This document shows positions 51,624-59,131 of a stretch of DNA of 63,452 nt, piece after piece. Below the pieces are notes generated by a model, which did no database searches, was not told the origin of the DNA, and was given only the letters and a program-made list of their open reading frames with translations. Source of the stretch: Acidimicrobiaceae bacterium (GTDB lineage Bacteria > Actinomycetota > Acidimicrobiia > Acidimicrobiales > Aldehydirespiratoraceae); assembly GCA_028819505.1 (NCBI GenBank), contig JAPPLH010000147.1:1-63452 (forward strand). The letters are read 5' to 3'. Position 1 is the first letter of the stretch. Every line of letters starts with the position of its first letter. Both the position numbers and the translations under genes were made by a program.

Positions 51624-53387
51624 CTACGGTCCTACGGCGGGCACCACCAAGGCACTGCGACGGTCGATGTCGAGTTCGGCTGCCCTGAGCTGTTCAGTGA
51701 CGGAGCACAGATCGAGCCGGCTGAGGTCCCAGCCCTGCTCGATTCCGTGGCGCAGCAGCATCACGTACAGGCGACTGGGACTGACGGCCGTGTCGTCAGT
51801 GAGTAGACGGCGGACGAAGTCCGCCACGGCTGCGGCAGACGGCGCCCGAGCCGGTCGGGACGGCCGCCGGGCACGGCGAAGCGTGAGCATCAGGTCGAGC
51901 GTGGCGACGTTCTCGAAGCCCGAGGCGAGCCCCTTCACCGATCGCTGGCCCTTGTCGAGGACGGCGATCATGTCCGGGACCACCTCGAGGCCGGCAGCCG
52001 CCACCGCCCGCTGCAGGAGCTGCCACATGGCGCCTGAACTGTTGCCGAACAGCACCGTGACGTGACCGCCCGGCTTGACCACCCGCCGACATTCCTTGAA
52101 GGCGCTGGCGAGAATGGACTCGTATCGCTCGGCGCTGCGGTGCCGTCCGGTGTCGACCCGATCGATCACGGCTTCCGAGCCTGGATCGGTTCTGGCGTCC
52201 AGCCATGCCTCTTGGAAGAGGTTCATGTCGGAGTAGAAGATGTTCGAGCCGAAGGGCGGGTCGGTGAATACGTAGTCCACGGAATTGTCGGCCAGCGGAA
52301 GGCGGTCGGCGCTGGCGATCCGGTAGTCCACATCCGGGCGGAGGGCACTGTCACGGACAGCCGGGCCCCGCCGATGCTGCCTGATCCAGTCGTCGGAGCG
52401 GATCGCGGCCTGCACCTTGCGGGCGAACAGATCGAACACGTTCCACTCGTAGAACACCGGCGCCACGTAGTAGTTGGCGTTGGCGGCGTTGAGGGGGCGC
52501 TGGCGCGACCACTGGTATCTCTTGCTGGCTCGGGTGAGGACGGAAGTGAAGACGAAGAGCAACTTGGCCTGCAGTTCGGGTTCAGGCACCCCGTCGATGG
52601 CCTCTCGAAGCGCAGCAAGAACAGACAGGTTGCGGGTCGAGAAGAAGGACGCGGTGGAGGTGAGTCCGTGACGACCCAGAGCAGAGGCGACGTACATCTG
52701 CCGTGTCTCGTCGATAGCAGTGTCGGGCCAGCGGAGACCAGTCGAATCGACGTGGCGCAGGGGGCCGCTCCAAGGCTGCTCGATCTGGGTGCGCGAGCAC
52801 GAACAGGAGATGGAGTCGATGACGGGCTCCTCACCGACGCGACGACAGCGCGCACCGACGGCGGCGCCGCAGCGGGAACAGGCCATGTCCTCCCGGCGCC
52901 ACGCGGCTTCCTCCAAGCATCGGTAGTAGTTGATCTGTTCCAGGCAGTCGCCGCACTCGATGACGGCCGACCACACGGCCTTGACAAGTTGGGCGTCACC
53001 CCCGCAAGATCCGCAGATCACGGCGTAGACGTCGCCGGTCCGCTCCCGAGCACGCCTGGCAACCTCCTCACCTCGGCCGCGCAGCCGTCCGGCATCGACG
53101 AGGTTCACGTAGTTGGTGCCGATGTGACGACCCAGCACGGCCACGTCGTAGAGGACCGCCCTGCGCCCCGTCATGAGCGCGGCGACTCCGGTCATGCCCG
53201 ACCCAGCGAACGGGTCCAACACCACATCGCCCGGCCGCGTGAACGCCTCGATGAAGGGCGTGATGGCGGCTACCGGCACCTTCGTGAGATACGCATGGGC
53301 CATGTAGACGGGATCGCTGCGGCGAACCCGCACCATCGAAGGCAGCCCTGCCGACTCGCCGGCCGGCCGCGGATCGAGAATGGTCAT
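51624..53387 (-). CDS. DNA methyltransferase with zinc-ribbon insertion
   Basis: A 587-residue putative N6-adenine or N4-cytosine DNA methyltransferase. The AdoMet motif DPFAGSGMTG is at 58-67, the catalytic motif DPPF at 376-379 (TDPPFGSNIFYSD). The 300 residues between them hold CxxC pairs at about 125/128, 145/148 and 170/173, zinc-ribbon-like, and probably the target recognition region. GxFGNSSG (VLFGNSSGAMWQLL) follows. ATG 53387 has GAGG 7 nt upstream; the longer frame from 53615 is not supported. Divergent from the HEAT protein gene. I do not recognise the exact subfamily. Confidence 0.8.
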   Translation of the reverse strand: MTILDPRPAGESAGLPSMVRVRRSDPVYMAHAYLTKVPVAAITPFIEAFTRPGDVVLDPFAGSGMTGVAALMTGRRAVLYDVAVLGRHIGTNYVNLVDAGRLRGRGEEVARRARERTGDVYAVICGSCGGDAQLVKAVWSAVIECGDCLEQINYYRCLEEAAWRREDMACSRCGAAVGARCRRVGEEPVIDSISCSCSRTQIEQPWSGPLRHVDSTGLRWPDTAIDETRQMYVASALGRHGLTSTASFFSTRNLSVLAALREAIDGVPEPELQAKLLFVFTSVLTRASKRYQWSRQRPLNAANANYYVAPVFYEWNVFDLFARKVQAAIRSDDWIRQHRRGPAVRDSALRPDVDYRIASADRLPLADNSVDYVFTDPPFGSNIFYSDMNLFQEAWLDARTDPGSEAVIDRVDTGRHRSAERYESILASAFKECRRVVKPGGHVTVLFGNSSGAMWQLLQRAVAAAGLEVVPDMIAVLDKGQRSVKGLASGFENVATLDLMLTLRRARRPSRPARAPSAAAVADFVRRLLTDDTAVSPSRLYVMLLRHGIEQGWDLSRLDLCSVTEQLRAAELDIDRRSALVVPAVGP

Positions 53388-53426
53388 GGTCGGTAGCCTC
53401 GCATTCGTGGGCACTCTATGGCAGGT

Positions 53427-53449
53427 CGTCATCGCTGACGGTGATGACG
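53427..53449. promoter_or_regulatory. Inverted repeat in the divergent promoter of the cassette
   Basis: CGTCATC and GATGACG form a perfect 7-bp dyad around 9 bases, in the 142-bp region between the two divergent cassette genes. It lies 40 bp from the methyltransferase start and 80 bp from the other start, where a shared control site is expected. Confidence 0.35.
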
Positions 53450-53529
53450 CCGAAGGCATCGTCACGCGGGTCTGCCTCACTGGGCAGATCACGAGCAACG
53501 ACAGGGATTGATCGGGCGAGAAAAGGCTG

Positions 53530-55035
53530 ATGGGCTTCAAGGAGGACGCAGACTTCGCCCGGTTCGTCTCGATGGGCGCCGTCGGTGCCGCGGCCGTCGC
53601 CCGGCACCTGAGCACCGAGCACAGCCATCGGATGGTCGAGCTCGAGCGCTACGCGATGGCCAACAAGGTGTGGCAGACGAAAGTGAAGCGCTTCCGCCTG
53701 CCCGACTTGGTATGCGTGCGATGCGGTCTGCGAGTCGAAGCCCGCGCCAAGTCCAGGCTCGGCATCATCGTCTCGCACTCCGACTCTCCCGGCCGGCAAT
53801 GGGATGCCGGGATGCGCGACCGCGACCTCTACGCCTTCCTACGAGCCGACCTCAGCACATTCCCGCCTGAGACAGGACTTCCGTCGTTCTTCACCACCGC
53901 GGCGCTGCGTTCAACCGTCCAAGATGCCCGCCGAACGGCGCCCAAGGCCGCTTCAGAGGGCTCGGAGATCACGCTGTCCTGGCCGTGCTGGGTTCCTTCA
54001 CGCCCTGGGAGATTCGAGCGCATCGACAGCGACGGCCGCATCGTCTACCACGACATCCGAGGCCGAGAGCGCAAGTATTGGCAGTGGAGCAGATGGTCAG
54101 GCGACGGCCGCTCATACCTGCAGCCAAGGGAGCCCTTCGAAGGCGGGGAGACGATCGTCGCGGGGATCGTGCCAGAGCCGGAGAACATCGATTGCCCGGG
54201 GGACATATGGAAGCTCGACTCGGCAGTCGCGGCAGGCGAGGATACGGATCGCTACGCCGCAATCAAGGCAGCCGGCGTCGTCCAGAGGTTCGATCTGCAC
54301 GAACAACTCGTTGCCGTCCGATCCGAGCAGACGGTCGACTGGAGGCTCCGGCTGGAAGCTGCGGCCAGCCTCGCTCGGCTCGATGCACAGAACTGGACGG
54401 ATGCCTTGGTCGACTTCGCATTCGCTGTCGACGCTGTCGCCGAGCAGCGGATGGAGGCCGTTCTCGCGCTGTCGGAGCAGCGGACACGTACCGCCGCGGA
54501 GGCACTGGCGGGCATCGCCGCAACCGTCGACCTTCCGCAGGAGTTGAGAGCGGCTGCCGCCTGGGGCCTCGGCCAGGGTCCCACACCCCAGCCGACGATG
54601 TTGCTGCAGATCGTTCTCGACCCCCAAGCGGTCGTATCGCTCCATGCCATTGCCGCCATGGATCATCTAGACGAACACACGGAGGCGACGCTCGTCGAAT
54701 GGCTCACAGGCACCGACGAGCGGCGAGCCGACATCGCGGCGCACCTGCTGTCGCGGCATCGGCGCATCAGCGTTCTGTTGGACGCGTGCGAGCATGGGGG
54801 CGCTTCCCGTGTGCGCGCTCTGAGCGCGCTGGGAGGACTACCGCGCGGCGCCGTGCGACTCGCCGCCGGAGTGCGCCTGACTCCTCAACTCCAAACCGCC
54901 CTGGAACCGATGTGGCACTCGCAGACTAGCTGGCTCAAGACCCACGGTCCAGACGCCCTTGAGGCACTCGATGTGCAGAAGGTCCGGTTCGACCCGACAA
55001 GCCCCGGAGATCCCTGGCAAACCGGCACCGACTAG
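53530..55035 (+). CDS. Possible PD-(D/E)XK-like protein with HEAT-like helical region
   Basis: A 501-residue protein. In the N-terminal domain (about 1-110), LPDLVCVRCGLRVEARAK gives PD (58-59), E70, R72 and K74, close to the PD-x(n)-(D/E)xK nuclease pattern; a helix with E39 precedes it and RQWDAGMRDRDLYAFLRA follows. The middle region has PCWVPSRPGRFERID and WQWSRWSGDGRSYLQP, possible binding strands. Residues about 250-450 are Ala/Leu-rich helices in pairs (LRLEAAASLARLDAQ, LRAAAAWGLGQ) like HEAT repeats. The divergent methyltransferase suggests a restriction-modification-like pair. The nuclease call is tentative. Confidence 0.5.
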   Translation: MGFKEDADFARFVSMGAVGAAAVARHLSTEHSHRMVELERYAMANKVWQTKVKRFRLPDLVCVRCGLRVEARAKSRLGIIVSHSDSPGRQWDAGMRDRDLYAFLRADLSTFPPETGLPSFFTTAALRSTVQDARRTAPKAASEGSEITLSWPCWVPSRPGRFERIDSDGRIVYHDIRGRERKYWQWSRWSGDGRSYLQPREPFEGGETIVAGIVPEPENIDCPGDIWKLDSAVAAGEDTDRYAAIKAAGVVQRFDLHEQLVAVRSEQTVDWRLRLEAAASLARLDAQNWTDALVDFAFAVDAVAEQRMEAVLALSEQRTRTAAEALAGIAATVDLPQELRAAAAWGLGQGPTPQPTMLLQIVLDPQAVVSLHAIAAMDHLDEHTEATLVEWLTGTDERRADIAAHLLSRHRRISVLLDACEHGGASRVRALSALGGLPRGAVRLAAGVRLTPQLQTALEPMWHSQTSWLKTHGPDALEALDVQKVRFDPTSPGDPWQTGTD

Positions 55036-55048
55036 CGGCGTTGGCCAA

Positions 55049-55085
55049 GGGATCTCGCATCAGCGTGTTTGATCCTATCAAAGTC
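55049..55085. repeat. 37-bp direct repeat, right copy, with operator site 3
   Basis: Identical to 51537-51573. The palindrome TTTGATCCTATCAAA is at 55068-55082, 22 bp upstream of the PanB-like start codon. Beyond the repeat the two loci diverge at once. Confidence 0.85.
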
Positions 55086-55104
55086 TTGTGATTGTCTTCA
55101 TGGC

Positions 55105-55977
55105 GTGTCACGGATCAAGCCCACTGTGGCCGACCTTCTGGCCGGCAAGGGGCAGCGCCAGCTCACCGACATATTCGTCCTGTCCCTCGAGGAGGTCCGG
55201 GCGGTGGAGGATGCCGGCCTCGACATGCTGTGCCTGCCCGACGAGACCATGAGCCGCGAGGTCCGGGAGGCTGCCCCGACGACGTTCATCATCGCCGCGC
55301 TGGCCTACGGGGTCCACGCCACCACCGACGAGTACCTGCGCATGGGCATGGCCATGCACCGCCTCGGCGCCGACGCGGTGTACTGCGCGGCGGGCCTCGA
55401 CACCGCGGCCCGGCTGGCGGCCGAGGGACTGGCCGTGGTGGGCCACATCGGGTTCATCCCCACCCACAGGACCTGGTACGGCGGGTACCGGGCCACCGGC
55501 AAGACAGCCGAGACCGCCCTCAGGGTGTGGCGCCAGGCCCGGGCCTTGGAGGACGCCGGGGCCTTCGCAGCCGAGATCGAGCTCGTGCCCGAGCCGGTTG
55601 CGGCCGCCATCTCGCAGCGTTCTTCCCTGTTCCTCATCTCGATGGGATCGGGGGCCGGATGCGACGCCCAGTACCTGTTCAGCATGGACATCCTGGGCAC
55701 CAACACCGGGCACTACCCGCGCCACTCCAAGAAGTACCGAGACTTCAGGGCCGAGTACGAGCGCCTCCACTCCGAGCGGGTGGCGGCCTACGGCGAGTAC
55801 CGGGCCGATGTGGAGGGCGGGGCCTACCCGGCGGCCGAGCACAAGCTGCAGATCGACGGCGCCGAGCTGGCCGCGTTCATCGAGGCGCTCGACAGCGGCG
55901 AGAATGACCGCAACGACGCCGGCGCGCGACCGATCGGAGGAGTGCCATGGACCGAGATTGCCAGGCCGCAACACTGA
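55105..55977 (+). CDS. PanB-like (ketopantoate hydroxymethyltransferase family) protein
   Basis: A 290-residue TIM-barrel protein of the PEP mutase/isocitrate lyase/PanB superfamily. VVGHIGFIPTHRTWYGGYRATGKT and ALEDAGAFAAEIELVPEPVAAAIS match PanB. However, the PanB metal-binding GDS loop is LPDE here and the TAYD start is absent, so it is unlikely to make ketopantoate; a C-C bond lyase, or aldolase, step on another oxoacid is more likely. GTG 55105 is the first start after the operator; the frame upstream would start within it. It overlaps no neighbour and heads an operon with two amidohydrolase genes. Confidence 0.75.
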   Translation: MSRIKPTVADLLAGKGQRQLTDIFVLSLEEVRAVEDAGLDMLCLPDETMSREVREAAPTTFIIAALAYGVHATTDEYLRMGMAMHRLGADAVYCAAGLDTAARLAAEGLAVVGHIGFIPTHRTWYGGYRATGKTAETALRVWRQARALEDAGAFAAEIELVPEPVAAAISQRSSLFLISMGSGAGCDAQYLFSMDILGTNTGHYPRHSKKYRDFRAEYERLHSERVAAYGEYRADVEGGAYPAAEHKLQIDGAELAAFIEALDSGENDRNDAGARPIGGVPWTEIARPQH

Positions 55978-55993
55978 GCCCAAGGAGGCCCGA

Positions 55994-57448
55994 GTGAGCC
56001 CACCCGACTCCGCAACACCAGGCACCGGTGCGACGACCGAGCCGGTATCGATGCTGGTCGAGGGCACTGTGGTGACCATGGATCCCGAGCGGCGGGTCAT
56101 CGCCGACGGTGCCGTGGCCGTCGCCGGGGACCGCATCGCCGACGTAGGCGACGCTGCCGATCTGCGGGCCCGCCACCCCGACGCGCGACGCATCGGCGGG
56201 GCCAGGCGCTACGTGATCCCCGGTCTGATCGACTGCCACAACCACATCGCCCAGGCCCTGTGCCGGGAGAGCACAGTGGAAGACTTCCCCAACATCTACC
56301 GCATCTACATCCCGGCCGAAGCCATCCAGAGCACCGACGACGTGCGGGTCAGCGCCCGGGTGGCCTTCGCCCAGCTGCTGCGGGCAGGCGTCACCACCAT
56401 GACCGAGACCACCTGCACGATGGCCCACGAGGAGCCCATCGCCGAGACCGTGATGGAGACCGGCATCCGCTGCGCCCTGGCCCGGGGCATGTGGGACCGC
56501 GAGTCCCGGCTGGCCGGCAACTACGAGCAGATCACCGAGAAGTCCTGGTACCGCGACGACCCGGCCGCCCTGGCCGACGACCTGGCGTACACCATGGAGT
56601 TCTTCGCCAAGTGGTTCGCCAAGGGCGAGGGGCGGCTGCGGCCCTGGGTCCACAACCTGGGCGTGCCGTCATGCTCGGACGAGCGCTACCTGGCCACCGA
56701 CGAGCTGGTCCAGGAGTGGGGCACCGGCATCATGACCCACATCAACCGCGACCGCGAGGAGATCGAACTGAGCGTGTCGCTGTTCGGGCACCGCCCGCTG
56801 GAGCACCTGGCCTCCATCGGCGCGCTGACCGAGCGGCTGGTGGCCATCCACGCCATGCTCACCACCGATCGCGAGATCGACCTGATGGCCGAGGCCGGGG
56901 CCAAGTTGGCCCACGCCCCGGTGGTTTGCACCGACATCATGTCGGCCGTCACCCGGGTGCCGCTGATGCGGGCCCGGGGCATAACCGTCGGGCTGGGCTG
57001 CGACACCATCATCAACGACTTGCTGAAGCTGATGCGGATCGCCCACATCATGCACAACCAGGCGGCCATGCCGCTGTTCGATCCCTACGGGTTCTCCTGC
57101 AACGACGCCTTCGAGATGGGCACCATCGACGCGGCCAGGCTGCTGTTGTGGGACGACGAGATCGGGTCGCTGGAGGCGGGCAAGGCGGCCGACATCTGCG
57201 TGATCGACGCCAACAACGTGCGGCTCACCCCGTCGACGGATCCGGTGGCCACCCTGGTGCGGTACGGGGTCGGGACCGACGCCGAGTCCACCATCGTGGC
57301 CGGGCAGCTGGTGATGCACGAGGGCCGGCTGCTGACCATCGACGAGGAGGAGCTCCTGGACGAGGCCGAGGCGCTGGGCGCCCGCATGATCGCCGAGATG
57401 GCGCCCCGCCGCTACGTGCAGCTCGGCACCAACGTCGACTACCTGTGA
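55994..57448 (+). CDS. Metal-dependent amidohydrolase (TRZ/ATZ-type)
   Basis: A 484-residue member of the cyclic amidohydrolase/deaminase group. Metal motif HNHIAQ follows the IPGLIDC strand; the later ligands are in THINRD, AIHAMLT (His) and GLGCDTIINDL (Asp). The C-terminal composite beta domain has GSLEAGKAADICVID, typical of SsnA/AtzB/guanine-deaminase relatives. It would hydrolyse or deaminate an N-containing ring or amide. AAGGAGG precedes the GTG at 55994. Its 3' end is tandemly duplicated (57425-57499). Confidence 0.88.
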   Translation: MSPPDSATPGTGATTEPVSMLVEGTVVTMDPERRVIADGAVAVAGDRIADVGDAADLRARHPDARRIGGARRYVIPGLIDCHNHIAQALCRESTVEDFPNIYRIYIPAEAIQSTDDVRVSARVAFAQLLRAGVTTMTETTCTMAHEEPIAETVMETGIRCALARGMWDRESRLAGNYEQITEKSWYRDDPAALADDLAYTMEFFAKWFAKGEGRLRPWVHNLGVPSCSDERYLATDELVQEWGTGIMTHINRDREEIELSVSLFGHRPLEHLASIGALTERLVAIHAMLTTDREIDLMAEAGAKLAHAPVVCTDIMSAVTRVPLMRARGITVGLGCDTIINDLLKLMRIAHIMHNQAAMPLFDPYGFSCNDAFEMGTIDAARLLLWDDEIGSLEAGKAADICVIDANNVRLTPSTDPVATLVRYGVGTDAESTIVAGQLVMHEGRLLTIDEEELLDEAEALGARMIAEMAPRRYVQLGTNVDYL

Positions 57449-57499
57449 TGCATGAGTCGCGGCGGCACCAGCGTCGACTGCCTGCGAGCCACGAGCAGC
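57425..57499 (+). repeat. Tandem duplication of the first amidohydrolase 3' end
   Basis: 57425-57460 and 57464-57499 share GGCACCAnCGTCGACTnCCTG with a 39-bp period. The first encodes GTNVDYL and the stop; the second reads GTSVDCL in the same frame after the stop. The second copy runs up to the next gene's start. Confidence 0.6.
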
Positions 57500-57500
57500 C

Positions 57501-59012
57501 GTGAGCGCCTCTGAAATCCTCGTGCGGGGGGCCACAATCCTCGACGCGGAGGGCCCGTTGCGGGTCGCGGACATCAGAGCCGAAGAGGGCACTATCACAG
57601 AGGTCGGCCCCGGCCTGCGTCCCGGATCGGCCAGAGTGATCGACGCCGACGAGATGGTGGCCATGCCGGGCCTGATCAACGCCCACACCCACTCGGGACA
57701 GAGCCTCGACCGGGGAACGACCCCCAACCTGCCGCTCGACCTGTGGCTCATGTGGGCGGTGTTCGGGAAGCCCCCCATCACCGCCGAGGACCGCTACACG
57801 CTGGCCATGGCCGGTGCGCTGGAGATGCTCGAATCGGGCTGCACAGCGGTGCTCGACCACGGCTGGGTCGCGCCGTGGGATTTCGAGGACTACTCGGAGG
57901 CCGTCATGAGCGCCTACGCCGACGCCGGGATGCGGGCCGGTCTGGCCCCCATGATCGGCGATCTCGACATCTTCGACACGATGTCGTTCGCGGGCGCGTC
58001 CCAGCCGAAGCCGGAGCCGCTCGGCGACCCGTTCGACCCGCAGGGGCTGGTCGAGTCCATGACCGGGTTCTTCGACCGCTGGCAGGGCGCCCACTCCCGG
58101 CTCACGCCGATGGTGGGGCCCTCGGCCCCTCAGCGCTGCAGCCACGAGCTGATGGACGGCCTGGCCCGCCTAGCCCGCGAGCGCGGCGCGGGGTTCCACA
58201 CCCACGTGCTGGAGACCAGGACCCAGATCGCCGCCAACCTCGAGCGCTACGGGCGATCCAGCGTGTCGTACCTGGAGGATCTGGGGATGCTGTACCCGGG
58301 CTCGAGTCTGGCCCATTGCGTGTGGATGGATGCCGACGAGTACGCCACGGTTCGCCGCTGCGGGGCGACGGTCGTACACAACCCGGTGTCGAACCTGCGG
58401 TGCGGGTCGGGCATCCTGCCGGTGGCCGACCTGCTGGAGGGTTCCGTCAGCGTGGCGCTGGGCGCGGACGGCGCGGCCTCCAACGACAACCAGAACATGT
58501 TCGAGGCCATGAAGTTCGCCACGCTGTTGCAGACACTGCACGGATCGCACCTGCGCTGGCCGCAAGCCCCCGCGATCTGGAGGATGTGCCTTCAGGGCGG
58601 GGCCGCCGCGCTGGGCCAGCCGCTGGGCTCGCTGCAACCGGGCAGTGCAGCCGACATCGTGCTGCTCGACACCGAGCGCCACGTGCCGGTGCATGCCGAG
58701 GGCCTGGTGACGAGCCTGGTGCTGGCCGAGCACGGCGAGTCGGTGAACACCGTGATCGTCGACGGCGAACCGGTGGTTTCCGAGGGCCGATCGACCCGCG
58801 TCGACACCGATGCCATGGCCGAGCGGTTCCGCGACCTGCAGCGGCGCCTCCACGAGCACCTGCCCGAGCGCCAGGCCTTCTACGACCGCTACGCCGGCGT
58901 GCTGACCGAGATCCACGACTACGAGATGGCCCGACGGGCCCCCGTGGAGCGCCTGGCCCAGATCACTCCGGCCTTCGGGGATGCCGGCGTGATCGCACCT
59001 CGCCATTCCTGA
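57501..59012 (+). CDS. Metal-dependent amidohydrolase/deaminase, second of the pair
   Basis: A 503-residue homologue of the preceding enzyme. HTHSGQ after PGLINA is the first metal motif; then FHTHVLET, SLAHCVWMD and LGADGAASNDNQNMF provide the other ligands. The C-terminal domain has GSLQPGSAADIVLLD. The two enzymes are diverged, so each may act on successive intermediates. GTG start 52 bp after the first stop. The stop codon lies in the left arm of an inverted repeat (59006-59052). Confidence 0.88.
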   Translation: MSASEILVRGATILDAEGPLRVADIRAEEGTITEVGPGLRPGSARVIDADEMVAMPGLINAHTHSGQSLDRGTTPNLPLDLWLMWAVFGKPPITAEDRYTLAMAGALEMLESGCTAVLDHGWVAPWDFEDYSEAVMSAYADAGMRAGLAPMIGDLDIFDTMSFAGASQPKPEPLGDPFDPQGLVESMTGFFDRWQGAHSRLTPMVGPSAPQRCSHELMDGLARLARERGAGFHTHVLETRTQIAANLERYGRSSVSYLEDLGMLYPGSSLAHCVWMDADEYATVRRCGATVVHNPVSNLRCGSGILPVADLLEGSVSVALGADGAASNDNQNMFEAMKFATLLQTLHGSHLRWPQAPAIWRMCLQGGAAALGQPLGSLQPGSAADIVLLDTERHVPVHAEGLVTSLVLAEHGESVNTVIVDGEPVVSEGRSTRVDTDAMAERFRDLQRRLHEHLPERQAFYDRYAGVLTEIHDYEMARRAPVERLAQITPAFGDAGVIAPRHS

Positions 59013-59052
59013 TGCAGTTGTGCCGGTCTGGTGCGGTCAACTACATCAAGAA
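59006..59052. repeat. Inverted repeat element, copy 2
   Basis: Arms TTCCTGATGCAGTTG and CAACTACATCAAGAA (two mismatches) flank a 17-base loop. It is the same structure as 31780-31828, with similar loop sequence (GTGCC at one edge). The left arm includes the stop codon of the amidohydrolase gene. Confidence 0.72.
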
Positions 59053-59131
59053 GGCAGGGGGATCCCGGATGCCGGCGTTCGAAGACGTCGGCAGACCTGA
59101 CGACTGAGGCCACCCAAGGGGGAACAGCACG

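Larger units (their letters stand above)
51537..55085. mobile_element. Candidate mobile cassette bounded by 37-bp direct repeats
   Basis: The 37-bp sequences 51537-51573 and 55049-55085 are identical. Each contains the TTTGAT-N3-ATCAAA palindrome and the first codons of the aldo/keto reductase gene. Between them lie only a methyltransferase gene and a divergent nuclease-like/HEAT gene. If one repeat and the interior are removed, the reductase and the PanB-like gene become divergent neighbours sharing one operator. No transposase or integrase is present, so mobility would have been supplied in trans or by homologous exchange. Confidence 0.6.
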
